NCBI GenBank assembly: GCA_021776335.1
Contig: JAJFGB010000011.1
Span: 496,001-560,000, forward strand
Source: Hyphococcus sp.
GTDB lineage: Bacteria; Pseudomonadota; Alphaproteobacteria; Caulobacterales; Parvularculaceae
Direction of reading: 5' to 3'
DNA: 64,000 bases
Part shown: one piece after another, positions 52,594 to 61,269 of the stretch
How the letters are laid out: each line of letters opens with the position of its first letter
How positions within the stretch are numbered: position 1 is the first letter of the stretch
The notes under the pieces: model-generated
What the model saw: only the letters and a program-made list of their open reading frames with translations
Told to the model about the DNA's origin: nothing
Database searches by the model: none
Program-made: the position numbers and the translations under genes

Positions 52594-52977
52594 ATGAGAG
52601 AAGATGAAATGAACGAAGAGGAAGCAAAGGGTGTCGTGGCGGATGAAGAACAGGACGGCCTGCTTGGCGCCAAAACCCACAAGCACGAGTTCTGCGTTCT
52701 CAACCTGACGACAAAACCCCTGACCGGAAAAGTCTCGTGGCTTGCCGGCGGCAATGAGGTCGCTATCGATGTCAACGGGCTTGCGCCCTGCGCCGTCTCC
52801 GCAAAAAAACAATTTGCGCCGATGAGCTTAAAGCGAGACCAGTGGAAATGGTCAAAGCGCGGCCGCGCCTATCAGCTCAATTGCAAGCCGAGTGATCGTT
52901 TCGCTGTTGTGGTGATCAGTAATTACGGCCTCTCGGTTGTTGTTACGGCCACGTCTCCAGACACCTGGAAGTGGTGA
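52594..52977 (+). CDS. Small hypothetical protein of the P47-like operon
   Basis: 127 residues with AAAAGGAAAAG before the ATG at 52594. An acidic head (MREDEMNEEEAKGVVADEEQ) is followed by a beta-rich domain beginning HEFCVLNLTTKPLTGKVSW and ending TATSPDTWKW. Three cysteines. No family recognised. Its beta-rich layout and size resemble the preceding gene, but I could not establish homology. Confidence 0.7.
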   Translation: MREDEMNEEEAKGVVADEEQDGLLGAKTHKHEFCVLNLTTKPLTGKVSWLAGGNEVAIDVNGLAPCAVSAKKQFAPMSLKRDQWKWSKRGRAYQLNCKPSDRFAVVVISNYGLSVVVTATSPDTWKW

Positions 52978-53009
52978 TTGGTTCCAAAGCAACGACAGGG
53001 TGAATTGCC

Positions 53010-54278
53010 ATGATCAAGACATTTGATATCTGCGCACGGGCGATCTTCATTCTGATTGCGTTGCTTGTTGCTCAGCGCATATGGCAATTTTTCTCACCGC
53101 GTCCGATCGACAGCTATATTCATGGCGGGTTGATCGGCGCGGAACAGACCGAAACATTGTTTACCGGCTTTGCGACGCTGCCGGTTTTATATTTCAGCAC
53201 CGGTGATGATTTACATCTTTTTGATCCGTCAGCAGCGGACCAAAACATCCCTGAAAAAGTGAACGGGTTTTGCTATCATCTTTATGATCTGGCCCTTGGC
53301 TATGACAATATCGCCAAGACAGTCAATGAGAGCATGGCGCAGTCAGACAAGCCGGACTGGCATCTGCCCGATCCTGAGGTGCTGGCGGCCAATATTGTCG
53401 AGTCGCGTCATGGCGGCGCGCTTAGTCGGTATAAATGTGATGCGCTGGATTATGCACCGACCGAAGAAATACGCGAGGCCCGGATGCGGCGCTTCGTTGA
53501 TGTGCTTGCGTCAAACCAGCAATGGCAGCCACATCGTGACAATGCACAGGCTATCCTTTTGGGCCTCGATAAAGAGTTGCGCGAGGCCCGGCTCAGATTT
53601 GCTGAAAAGCAGATCGTCAGCTCAACGGGTGACAAGGGTCATTTTGCCCATGCGGCGCTTGGTCCGCAATTTGGCGGCGGCGTTTCGCGGCGACGCGATG
53701 CTTCGTCAACAACGCCGGAGTTTGCAAGCGGTTCCCTTGGGTCTCTAAAACTAACCTTCGCGACGATTGCTTTGTTCACGCGCGACAAGAATTGGTTTTT
53801 TCAGAAAAATGAATTCTATGTGCGTCAGGACAATGCCGAGGTGACCTATGGAACTGATTTTTATCACGACTTCTCAATTTCAAAATCACTGATTGGCCCT
53901 TCTCGTCTCGTTGTGACGCTGCCGCCGCCGCGTGTCCTGGCAGTGAACAGATTTACGCTGGCGCTCAAAACACATCCGGTAAAATTTGATCCCTCGTCCA
54001 AAATCAATAAAGCGTCGACACCGGCGCAGGATGAGATATTGCAGGACCCTATTGAGCGGGCGTTGACTGGTGAGTTACAGCGCCAGATGGACCGCGTTGA
54101 AGATCAGGCGATCATGGTCTCAAAAGGCCTCATCGCTGATCAGATCAGAGCGCTGATGCATGCACGCAGCGCAGATGTTACTGTTAAGTTCGAGCGTTCA
54201 TACAGCAGCGATGATGACCGTCTCTTTCAGCTCTTGAGGCGAATGGAATCCAGCGACAGTAACGAGGTTGGCGGATAG
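53010..54278 (+). CDS. Membrane-anchored hypothetical protein ending the P47-like operon
   Basis: 422 residues. One N-terminal membrane helix (AIFILIALLVAQRIWQFF) anchors it. The middle (about 95-215) is helical and charged. From about residue 235 a beta-rich domain (SLKLTFATIALFTRDKNW, DFYHDFSISKSL, RLVVTLPPPRVLAVNRF) is followed by a helix and TVKFERS, an arrangement that loosely recalls DUF4230 proteins. That match is tentative. It lies 32 bases after the preceding gene and the operon ends at a strong terminator about 80 bases on. Confidence 0.72.
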   Translation: MIKTFDICARAIFILIALLVAQRIWQFFSPRPIDSYIHGGLIGAEQTETLFTGFATLPVLYFSTGDDLHLFDPSAADQNIPEKVNGFCYHLYDLALGYDNIAKTVNESMAQSDKPDWHLPDPEVLAANIVESRHGGALSRYKCDALDYAPTEEIREARMRRFVDVLASNQQWQPHRDNAQAILLGLDKELREARLRFAEKQIVSSTGDKGHFAHAALGPQFGGGVSRRRDASSTTPEFASGSLGSLKLTFATIALFTRDKNWFFQKNEFYVRQDNAEVTYGTDFYHDFSISKSLIGPSRLVVTLPPPRVLAVNRFTLALKTHPVKFDPSSKINKASTPAQDEILQDPIERALTGELQRQMDRVEDQAIMVSKGLIADQIRALMHARSADVTVKFERSYSSDDDRLFQLLRRMESSDSNEVGG

Positions 54279-54360
54279 ATCAGGGCGGTGTGGGTGTATT
54301 GGTGCTTTTTTCAAAGACGTGGCGTGAAATTGCACATAACCGCCGCGCCCGCCTCGATAA

Positions 54361-54395
54361 AAAAACGGCCGCATAAAAGCGGCCGTTTTATTGTC
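54361..54395. terminator. Bidirectional terminator between P47-like operon and csp
   Basis: AAACGGCCGC and GCGGCCGTTT pair around ATAAAA. On the plus strand it runs into TTTTATTG, on the minus strand into seven T, so both convergent units end here. Confidence 0.9.
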
Positions 54396-54414
54396 TTAAT
54401 CGTCTTGATATTTC

Positions 54415-54618
54415 TTAGACGACTTTCAAGTTTGCAGCAGCAGTTTTGCCGCGCTCTTCCTGAAGTTCGTAAGATACTTTCTGACCGTCATTTAGCCCTT
54501 GAAGGCCGGCGGCTTGAACAGCGGTAATGTGGACGAAAACATCCTTGCCGCCGTCTTCTGGTTCAATAAAGCCAAAACCCTTTGTCGGGTTGAACCATTT
54601 AACAGTACCTATAGCCAT
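54415..54618 (-). CDS. Cold-shock domain protein (CspA family)
   Basis: 67 residues from the ATG at 54618 (AAGGAG upstream). GTVKWFNPTKGFGFIEPEDGG holds RNP1 (KGFGFI), and DVFVHITAV RNP2. Binds single-stranded nucleic acid and melts RNA structure. The roughly 290 bases upstream can hold the long leader usual for csp genes, but I see no defined element in it. A longer frame to 54777 is unsupported. Confidence 0.96.
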   Translation of the reverse strand: MAIGTVKWFNPTKGFGFIEPEDGGKDVFVHITAVQAAGLQGLNDGQKVSYELQEERGKTAAANLKVV

Positions 54619-54907
54619 CGTATCAGATCTCCTTTTCATGGCGTTCGCCGCAATTGTCGCGACGGGGTAGGCAACCATGTCTTGGGATCTCAAAAAGAAG
54701 GCCGTAGGCTTGTCTCGAAAAGGTCGGCCAAAACATTGTCGCGGCGGGAATACAGCGCGCGTATAGGCTGGCGTCAAGAGCCATTTTTGGGCGAAATTCC
54801 GTAAAATACCGCTTAACTATGTCAGTTTTGGCGATTTTTTGCTAATCCGGGCCACATCATTTTTTGGAAATAAAAAATATGCGCCGCCATTTGCTCGGCG
54901 TCTGCTT

Positions 54908-55810
54908 CTAGTTGACCGCGAGTCGTCCCCGTCCCTCATTGACAATCTCATTGCCGGACAAGACGGGGGCAAGCGTTGTCGCATTTCGCAGCAGCCGACC
55001 ATTGCGATGGCGGTTGGTGACGCGATTGTTGATGATGGCGAGCCCTGCCGCTCTGCCGCCGCGTGACAGGTCATAATTGACGATTGTTGAATTATCGGCG
55101 TCTGCGGCCTGGATGATGGTATTTTCAGCGATCAACACATCACCGCCTTTCGACGCGTCAACGGCGTAGCTGGTTTGCCCGGCTGCATCGTCAAGGATCG
55201 AATATGTAAGCCGGGTGCGTGCGGCGAGAGATTTTACATGATGGCCGATTTTTGTGCCGGAAAATTTGCTCTCACTGATCTCAAGCGCTGATGCACGCAC
55301 CACATAGATGCCGTGAGAGTACCCATCGCCAAAACCATTGCGTAAAAATGATGAGCCGCGAATACGGATACGACCGCTCTCGCTGCCGGTGGCGAGGATG
55401 CCGTTTTCGTTGTCTTCGAAAATACAATTAACGACCGTCAGATTTGCGCCGTCATGGCGGATGCCGGCGCCGTTTTCGTCGGGCGCTGTTGCGCCGGAAA
55501 AAGTGATATTTTGAACCCTGATTGATGCGCCGGGCAGAGGGTTTAAAAGTCCTTTTGCGACAGGTTTTGACGAAAAGAACACAACGTCGCCGCGGCCGGT
55601 CAGATTGAGATCGCGAGGAATTTTGAGGTCCGTCAGATCATAGCGCCCGGCGCTGACTTCGATGGTCTCGCCATGGACGGCGCTGGCAACAGCATGCTTC
55701 AGGCCGGCAGCGCTGGACACGGTTTTCTGAGCGAGCGCGGCGCTGCCTGGTGCTGCGGCGCAGACGATCAGCGTCAGAGCAAGTCTTCGAAGCAGAAATT
55801 GGCGGTGCAT
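54908..55810 (-). CDS. Secreted right-handed beta-helix protein
   Basis: 300 residues. Signal peptide MHRQFLLRRLALTLIVCAAAPG...ALA. The mature protein is built of parallel beta-helix coils recognisable as repeated I.I.NN.I / G.I hits (VVNCIFEDNENGILA, IRGSSFLRNGFGDGYSHGIYV, ISESKFSGTKIG, IAENTIIQAA, IINNRVTN). Folds of this type occur in polysaccharide lyases, hydrolases and carbohydrate-binding proteins; no catalytic set is identified. The minus-strand neighbour upstream is the FrnE-type gene. Confidence 0.82.
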   Translation of the reverse strand: MHRQFLLRRLALTLIVCAAAPGSAALAQKTVSSAAGLKHAVASAVHGETIEVSAGRYDLTDLKIPRDLNLTGRGDVVFFSSKPVAKGLLNPLPGASIRVQNITFSGATAPDENGAGIRHDGANLTVVNCIFEDNENGILATGSESGRIRIRGSSFLRNGFGDGYSHGIYVVRASALEISESKFSGTKIGHHVKSLAARTRLTYSILDDAAGQTSYAVDASKGGDVLIAENTIIQAADADNSTIVNYDLSRGGRAAGLAIINNRVTNRHRNGRLLRNATTLAPVLSGNEIVNEGRGRLAVN

Positions 55811-55875
55811 GGTGCGCTCCTTTGATGCGCACCATGCAAATTTCTCACCATCTGAACCTACATTCGGAAAACCTG

Positions 55876-56574
55876 TTAACCAGATTTTCCGACACCTTGG
55901 GTTTGCGCGGCGGCCTGCCGTAGAGCGTCTGCCATGCGCGCCGGCGGCAGCGCGCCGGAAAAGCCGGTGCGCTCATTAACGATATAAGTTGGGACACCGG
56001 TGACGCCTGCCTGACGGAACGCTTCCGCCTCGGCTTTGACCTCCGCCGCGCTTTTTTCGTCGCTGAGATCGCGCCGGGCATTGTCAGCATCGAGACCGGC
56101 CGCATCGGCGATCTTTACCAAGGTTTCAACATCGCCGATATCGGCGCAATCATCCCAGAAGGCGCTGTAGAGTTTCAACGCGAGCCGCTCCTGCGCACCG
56201 TCGAAATGCGCAAGCCGAATAAGCTGATGGGCTTTCAATGTGTTTGGCAGATGCGTCGGCTTTAGAGGGTCGAATGTAAACCCTGCGCCGAGGGCGGCGG
56301 CTTTGAGCGCGTGTATCATCTGTGCGCGCTGTTCTTCGTCAGGAAACTTCTTTGCGTAATAGGCGACACGGTCCACGCCCTCCAGCGGCGTGTCGGGATT
56401 AAGCTGATATGCGCGAACACGCGGCAAAAGCTGAAATTCATCCGCCATCATGTCGCGGGTTTGGAAAAACGCTTTTAGCCCAACATAACACCAGGGGCAG
56501 ACAGGATCGGAGACGATATCCACCAACAGGCGCGGCGGCTCCTTTATTTCATCAGTCTCATTCGTTTCACTCAT
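55876..56574 (-). CDS. DsbA-family oxidoreductase, FrnE type
   Basis: 232 residues. DIVSDPVCPWCYVGLKAF carries the redox motif CPWC (Cys26, Cys29); GVTGVPTYIVN holds the cis-proline. FrnE and 2-hydroxychromene-2-carboxylate isomerase-like proteins share this layout. Cytoplasmic, no signal peptide. Its start overlaps the stop of the crotonase gene (ATGA), so they are coupled. Cys pair present favours a thiol-disulfide role. Confidence 0.93.
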   Translation of the reverse strand: MSETNETDEIKEPPRLLVDIVSDPVCPWCYVGLKAFFQTRDMMADEFQLLPRVRAYQLNPDTPLEGVDRVAYYAKKFPDEEQRAQMIHALKAAALGAGFTFDPLKPTHLPNTLKAHQLIRLAHFDGAQERLALKLYSAFWDDCADIGDVETLVKIADAAGLDADNARRDLSDEKSAAEVKAEAEAFRQAGVTGVPTYIVNERTGFSGALPPARMADALRQAAAQTQGVGKSG

Positions 56575-57332
56575 TTGCCAAACCCTTTCAGGCGTTCTGC
56601 CGTGTCTGTGATATCGGGATAATCGCGTGCGACCTCTTCGTCGAGGGCATCTTCCAGCGGTCGATTTTCCTCATGTAATCTGAATAGATCCTTATAGGCG
56701 GCTATTGCGCCGCGGCTCGTCTCAGCAATGGCGGCGGCGCGCGCAACTGCGCCCACATCGAGGGTTTCTTTGTCAGCAAAGGCGGTATTGGCAAGTCCCC
56801 AGCGAACAGCATCCTCGCCGGTAAACGTCGCGGCGGTAAATGAAAGCTCGCGTGCGCGCCGGGTTCCGACCGCGCGGGCGAGATTCTGGCTCATGCCCCA
56901 GCTCGGCCGGAGACCCCATTTCGCATGGGTGTCGCCAAATTTTGTTTCCAATGTAGTGAGGATGAAATCGCAATGGAGCGCAATTTCCAGGGCGCCCGTG
57001 AAACAAAATCCGTGGACTTTTGCGATCACCGGCAGGGGGCAGAGCCGGATGGCGTCTGCAGCGGCAAAAGCGGTGTCGCCGAAAATATTGTCAACCTGAC
57101 CGGCGGCAAAACTGGCATTCTGTAAAAGTTTGAGATCAACGCCGGCGGAAAAGGCGCGGCCTTCTCCCTCAAGGATGATAGCGCCACACGCCGCGTCGTC
57201 TCCGGCGGAACGGATCGCCTCTATAAGCTCACCGAGGAGTTCAGGCGTGAAAGCGTTAAGCGCTTCCGGACGGTTCAAACTGACGGTTTCAACGCCGCCA
57301 TTGCGTGTGGTCTTGATATATTCATATGACAT
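56571..57332 (-). CDS. Enoyl-CoA hydratase/isomerase family protein
   Basis: 253 residues, crotonase fold. SLNRPEALNAFTPELLGEL, the oxyanion loop GEGRAFSAGVDLK, and KVHGFCFTGALEIALHCDF with a Glu at the position of one catalytic acid. The second acidic position (in WGLRPSWGMSQNL) has no Glu, so activity may differ from hydration. Substrate unknown. Coupled with the FrnE-type gene downstream. Confidence 0.9.
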   Translation of the reverse strand: MSYEYIKTTRNGGVETVSLNRPEALNAFTPELLGELIEAIRSAGDDAACGAIILEGEGRAFSAGVDLKLLQNASFAAGQVDNIFGDTAFAAADAIRLCPLPVIAKVHGFCFTGALEIALHCDFILTTLETKFGDTHAKWGLRPSWGMSQNLARAVGTRRARELSFTAATFTGEDAVRWGLANTAFADKETLDVGAVARAAAIAETSRGAIAAYKDLFRLHEENRPLEDALDEEVARDYPDITDTAERLKGFGK

Positions 57333-57420
57333 GGGTGTTATGCTCCTGACTCTATTATAGGCGCCTCGGCCGGTAAGGCGAAGCCGTGATCACAGCGCCC
57401 AGAACTGTCCGGGAGATAGT

Positions 57421-57963
57421 ATGATAAAACCAATTGCCACGCTCATCTGCACCTTTAGCTGCGCTTTTTCTGCCGCCATGGCCGGGGAAGATGATTTTTC
57501 TCCGGGGCCGGTCTTTGAGAATTTTGGGCCCGTCGCCGATGTGACGGCAAATTTCGAAATTCCAAAACGCGCTGAACTGAAACACAGCTTTGATGTCAAT
57601 AAACAGGCGGAGGCGGGCGCCCTTAACCGCACACTTGTTTCGGCCGCGCGGTTTATCAATATGCATGCACGGGCAGGTGTTCCAGAAAATAATATTAACG
57701 TCGCGGTGGTGGTGCATGGCGGCGCAGTAAAGGATGTGACAAATGCCGCGCATTATGAAGATGCAGTTGGCGGCGAGAATGCTAATGCGGCGCTGATCGA
57801 GGCGCTGACATCAAAGGGCGTGCGGGTCATCGTCTGTGGTCAGAGTGCCACTTACTACGATGTCAGCAATGAAGATCTTCTGCCCGGTGTTGAAATGGCG
57901 CTGTCAGCGATGACTGCCCATGCGGTGTTGCAGGGCGAGGGCTATACCGTCAATCCGTTTTGA
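57421..57963 (+). CDS. Periplasmic DsrE-family protein
   Basis: 180 residues. Signal peptide MIKPIATLICTFSCAFSAAMAG. The DsrE fold shows INVAVVVHGGAVKDV and GVRVIVCGQSATYYDV, with one Cys at the usual position of the active thiol (VIVCGQS). Related proteins carry sulfur between enzymes; exported members are common but poorly understood. The next gene begins 13 bases after the stop, so they likely share a transcript. Confidence 0.85.
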   Translation: MIKPIATLICTFSCAFSAAMAGEDDFSPGPVFENFGPVADVTANFEIPKRAELKHSFDVNKQAEAGALNRTLVSAARFINMHARAGVPENNINVAVVVHGGAVKDVTNAAHYEDAVGGENANAALIEALTSKGVRVIVCGQSATYYDVSNEDLLPGVEMALSAMTAHAVLQGEGYTVNPF

Positions 57964-57975
57964 TCAGGGTTTTCA

Positions 57976-58446
57976 ATGTTTCAACAGTTTCTCAAACGGC
58001 AGTCCCACGTCTTTCACATTCAGGTGTGGCCTGATCGCATAAAGATTTCGGAACTAACCTCGTCACGTGCCGTTGAGGATGTGCCAGTCATCGCCTTTGA
58101 AGCCAACGACGGTAAGAAGATCGTGAAAGGTATCGGTAAAGCGGCGCAAAGTCTGGGCATTCTGGAAAACGTCACCATGATGAATCCGTTTTACAGTGAA
58201 GGCTGTGTTTTATCAGACATTGATGGCGCTGTGGCGGTGATTAATCACCAATTGCACCTCCTCACTCAGGAGTTGCCGGGAAAGATATTTTCTCCGCTGA
58301 TGATTTTTCAACCGATGCAGTTCTCCGAAAAGGGACTGGGCAGTGACGGTGATGATGTCGCCGGCATGCTGTCCCAAAAATGCGGCGCCAGAAATGTGAT
58401 TATCATGGAGCCCGACGAATATCTTGATCTTGATGGCGTCGCTTAG
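57976..58446 (+). CDS. Short MreB-like protein
   Basis: 156 residues. VWPDRIKISELTSSRAVEDVPVIAF, GKKIVKGIGKAAQSLG, NPFYSEGCVLSDIDGAVAVINHQL follow the N-terminal subdomain of MreB (vrisv..v.sG....dvPlvA, vGkaA, NPF.hpR.li.Df..AE..L). Only about the first half of an actin-like fold is present, with no phosphate-2 loop or hinge, so it cannot form the normal nucleotide pocket. This is resemblance by eye. It follows the DsrE gene closely. Confidence 0.6.
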   Translation: MFQQFLKRQSHVFHIQVWPDRIKISELTSSRAVEDVPVIAFEANDGKKIVKGIGKAAQSLGILENVTMMNPFYSEGCVLSDIDGAVAVINHQLHLLTQELPGKIFSPLMIFQPMQFSEKGLGSDGDDVAGMLSQKCGARNVIIMEPDEYLDLDGVA

Positions 58447-58484
58447 AAATACACCGATATATAATTCACAATTAGCGACAACGC

Positions 58485-59570
58485 CTAAAACCCGACCACC
58501 CATGCGGCATTGGCGGGTGTCTTGCCGGCGAGCACGTCATGATAGGCGTGCGCCACTGCGTCGCTGCCGGCCTTTTTTTCGATGTGTAACCAATCGCGGC
58601 TCTTGATTGCGGCGTCATGCCAGAAAGCAAAGGCGCGCTTTTCAAATTCGCCGGGTCCCCAGTCGCTCGTACGTTTTTGAATATGACCGGGAGCAAAAAA
58701 CATGGCGCTTCGTTCCCGAATGAAGTCCGATCCGATAGCATTGGCGTCATAATGGGTAACGCCCACATTGGACGTAAATTTCATATTGTCGCCGAGACGC
58801 TTATGGAGCGCGCCAAGAACATCGCCATTGCCGGACATATCAATGATGACGGCCGGGCGTTCCGCATCGACCTTTTCGATTTCGTCATAGGTGAAGACCT
58901 GATCATAAAGCCCGAGGGCTTCGACTGCGGCTTTGTTGCGTGAGGAGGTGAGGCCGACCAATTTCGGCGACGTTGCGTCATCTTTGGTCGCATAGGCCGT
59001 GCCGATTGCGGTCTTGGATGATGCGCTCGGAATAATCACCTGTAGCGCGCCGAACCAGTCATTATCTTTCAGGAAATCATAAAGACAGAAAGATGTCGCA
59101 TAGAGTGGAAAGAGGACCATGCGATCATCGTCCATTTTCCCATCATAGCCCGGCTCAGCTTTGACGCGCCCATAGGCATTATAAACCGGTGGTAACTCTG
59201 CACGATGCGCGGCGCCGTCAAACAGCCGGGTTTCTTTGACGCGGTCCGGCGCCATCACAAGGTGGGTCGCCATGGGCCAATAGCCATAAAGGCGTTCGCC
59301 CACGGGGACATCTGGATGTTTCGATTCAACAATGTCTGCAAAACCCCAGACGGGAATAATCCCCCAGCCCTCATCCGCGACGGGAAAGAATTTCCAATAG
59401 CCTATGCGCTCGCCAACAATTCCATAAGTGACATTGTTGGCGGTGAAGGCGAAGCGGTCGACTTTCGCAAGCACCTCGCCATTCGCAAGGGAGGGCGCCT
59501 CGTGGATGACTTCGCGTGTATCTTCAAGATTGTCCTTGCGCATTTGGAATTCGGTGATGGTAGTCATCAA
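58485..59570 (-). CDS. DUF2855-family protein, MDR-like
   Basis: 361 residues. DRFAFTANNVTYGIVGERIGYWKFFP and WGFADIVESKHPDVPVGERLYGYWPMA are characteristic of DUF2855 proteins; VIIPSASSKTAIGTAY and LVGLTSSRN look like a shortened dinucleotide-binding domain related to quinone oxidoreductases. Function unknown; NADPH-dependent reduction is possible. The start could be 59570 or the next codon at 59567. Confidence 0.87.
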   Translation of the reverse strand: MMTTITEFQMRKDNLEDTREVIHEAPSLANGEVLAKVDRFAFTANNVTYGIVGERIGYWKFFPVADEGWGIIPVWGFADIVESKHPDVPVGERLYGYWPMATHLVMAPDRVKETRLFDGAAHRAELPPVYNAYGRVKAEPGYDGKMDDDRMVLFPLYATSFCLYDFLKDNDWFGALQVIIPSASSKTAIGTAYATKDDATSPKLVGLTSSRNKAAVEALGLYDQVFTYDEIEKVDAERPAVIIDMSGNGDVLGALHKRLGDNMKFTSNVGVTHYDANAIGSDFIRERSAMFFAPGHIQKRTSDWGPGEFEKRAFAFWHDAAIKSRDWLHIEKKAGSDAVAHAYHDVLAGKTPANAAWVVGF

Positions 59571-59644
59571 GTGTTCTCCCGCCGAGTTGACGTTACTATC
59601 TTAGCGAAGTTGATGATCGATGGCGATGATGAATGACAGCGAGG

Positions 59645-60199
59645 CTATGGAGCAAACCGGATCGATAGCGATTTTCGAAAATCTACTTTTTCAAGCGCGA
59701 AAAGGATCGTTTCCACTTCAACGCCGCGGGCTTTCGACATCAACTGCTTTGTTTTGCCGGTGGGGCGAAAACCGAGTTTTTCAAGAATATGACCGGACGC
59801 CGGATTATCCACAAAATGGCCGGCAGTGATGCGGCGTGCGCCATAGCGTTCAAACAAAAAGGTGATGACCGCGGATGCGGCGGCGCTGGCAACACCCTTT
59901 TCGCGATAGTCGGCGCCGACCCAGTAGCCAAGATCAAATACGCCGTGTTCTCCGGGAGTCACGCCGGTGCAGGCAATAATCTCGCCGTCGCGGCAGACGG
60001 CAAAACGATATTCACCTTCGTGCTCAAGTTCCTGCGCCGCTTTCTCAACAAAGTCGCGCGCATATTCCAGCGTATAGGGATGGGGAACGCGGCTGGTAAA
60101 ACGCGCGAGACTTTCATCGTTGCAAAGAAAAGCAAAGCGCGGCGCGTCGGCTTTTTCCACAGCGCGCAGTATGAGATCGCCCGCATAGATGATTGTCAT
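59645..60199 (-). CDS. RimJ/RimL-type GNAT acetyltransferase
   Basis: 184 residues. LILRAVEKADAPRFA at the N-terminus, then DLGYWVGADYREKGVASAAASAV with the acetyl-CoA loop (R-E-K-G-V-A), and NPASGHILEKLGFRPTGKTKQ, typical of the RimJ subgroup acting on N-terminal or small-molecule amines. Target unknown. It lies downstream of rpmA but is separated by a terminator. Confidence 0.9.
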   Translation of the reverse strand: MTIIYAGDLILRAVEKADAPRFAFLCNDESLARFTSRVPHPYTLEYARDFVEKAAQELEHEGEYRFAVCRDGEIIACTGVTPGEHGVFDLGYWVGADYREKGVASAAASAVITFLFERYGARRITAGHFVDNPASGHILEKLGFRPTGKTKQLMSKARGVEVETILFALEKVDFRKSLSIRFAP

Positions 60200-60240
60200 C
60201 GTTTCTATTCCTTACGTCTAATGCGCCCAACCAAACCAGA

Positions 60241-60262
60241 GCGCTGCGCCATAACGCAGCGC
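60241..60262. terminator. Hairpin between rpmA and the acetyltransferase gene
   Basis: GCGCTGCG and CGCAGCGC pair around six bases. On the plus strand it is followed by A-rich sequence, so alone it is not a classical terminator; it stands beside the stronger one at 60268-60297. Confidence 0.4.
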
Positions 60263-60267
60263 GAAAC

Positions 60268-60297
60268 AAAAAAGGGAAGGCGCTAACGCCTTCCCTT
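60268..60297 (-). terminator. rplU-rpmA intrinsic terminator
   Basis: On the minus strand, AAGGGAAGGCG and CGCCTTCCCTT pair around TTAG, followed by TTTTTTG. It lies about 50 bases after the rpmA stop. Confidence 0.9.
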
Positions 60298-60345
60298 GTC
60301 AATTCTGTGCTGGGTTGGCGCTTATGCGCGCCAGTAAAGGCGCTC

Positions 60346-60606
60346 TTATTTGCTGTCCGTAATGATCGAAACGAAATTGCGGCCTCTGGCTTTGGTCGCA
60401 AATTTCACGCGGCCTTCGGTCAATGCAAAAAGCGTATGATCCTTGCCGATGCCCACATTGGCGCCCGGGTGAAACTTTGTGCCGCGCTGGCGCACGATGA
60501 TGTTGCCGGGGATAACGGTCTCGTCGCCATATTTTTTGACACCGAGACGCCGTCCGGCGCTGTCGCGCCCGTTACGGGATGAACCGCCTGCTTTTTTATG
60601 CGCCAT
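60346..60606 (-). CDS. rpmA: 50S ribosomal protein L27
   Basis: 86 residues. [39 protein letters not shown] and [12 protein letters not shown] are family signatures; the N-terminal tail reaches the peptidyl-transferase centre. Begins four bases after the rplU stop. The protein ends with the usual NFVSIIT stretch. Confidence 0.98.
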   Translation of the reverse strand: MAHKKAGGSSRNGRDSAGRRLGVKKYGDETVIPGNIIVRQRGTKFHPGANVGIGKDHTLFALTEGRVKFATKARGRNFVSIITDSK

Positions 60607-60609
60607 CTC

Positions 60610-61269
60610 TTACTCCTCTTCGCCTTTAGCGAGCTTCTTGGCCTGGTCGACCCAGCCCTCGCGTTCAATACGACCTTTAAATGAAAGCTCTTCGTCAAAT
60701 TTTTCGATGTCTTTGGCTTTCCAGGAAGCGACCTGAGCATAGGTTGTAATGCCCGCTTCATTGAGTTTTTTCTCAAGCACCGGGCCAACGCCAGACAGCT
60801 TTTTCAGATCGTCCGGTTCTTTTGCGGCCGTCTTGGCTTTCTTGGGCGCTGCTTTAGCAGCCGCTTTCGGCGCTTCCTTTTCGACGGCCTTTTTAGGCTC
60901 AGCTTTCGGCGCTTCTTTCTTTGCCGCTTTTTTCGCCGCCGGTTTCGCCTTGGCGCCGCCGGTGAGAATTTCGGTTACTCTTAATACTGTCAGATGTTGG
61001 CGATGACCCGCTTTGCGGCGGTAATTTTGACGCCGGCGCTTTTTGAAAATGATAATTTTCTTAGCGCGGGCTTGCTCAAGGATTTCAGCCGCAACCGCCG
61101 CGCCCGCCACTTGGGGCTCGCCCACGGTCAAATCCTTGCCGTCACCGACCATCAGAACATCGTCAAGCGTGATGACCTCGCCAGCTTCGCCAGGCAGCCG
61201 TTCAACCTTTAAAATATCATCTTTGGAAACGCGGTATTGCTTACCGCCAGTCTTTACGACTGCGTACAT
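60610..61269 (-). CDS. rplU: 50S ribosomal protein L21 with long C-terminal extension
   Basis: 219 residues against about 103 for standard L21. Residues 1-105 are normal L21 ([37 protein letters not shown]). A Lys/Ala/Pro-rich linker of about 45 residues follows, then a compact domain of helix-hairpin-helix type ([19 protein letters not shown], about 156-215). Extended L21 with this domain occurs in Alphaproteobacteria. The domain may bind nucleic acid. Co-transcribed with rpmA. Confidence 0.95.
   Translation of the reverse strand: MYAVVKTGGKQYRVSKDDILKVERLPGEAGEVITLDDVLMVGDGKDLTVGEPQVAGAAVAAEILEQARAKKIIIFKKRRRQNYRRKAGHRQHLTVLRVTEILTGGAKAKPAAKKAAKKEAPKAEPKKAVEKEAPKAAAKAAPKKAKTAAKEPDDLKKLSGVGPVLEKKLNEAGITTYAQVASWKAKDIEKFDEELSFKGRIEREGWVDQAKKLAKGEEE

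Noticed and set aside
47643-54278. Neurotoxin or zinc-protease gene within the P47-like locus
   Set aside because: None of the six proteins shows an HExxH motif or a toxin-like binding domain.
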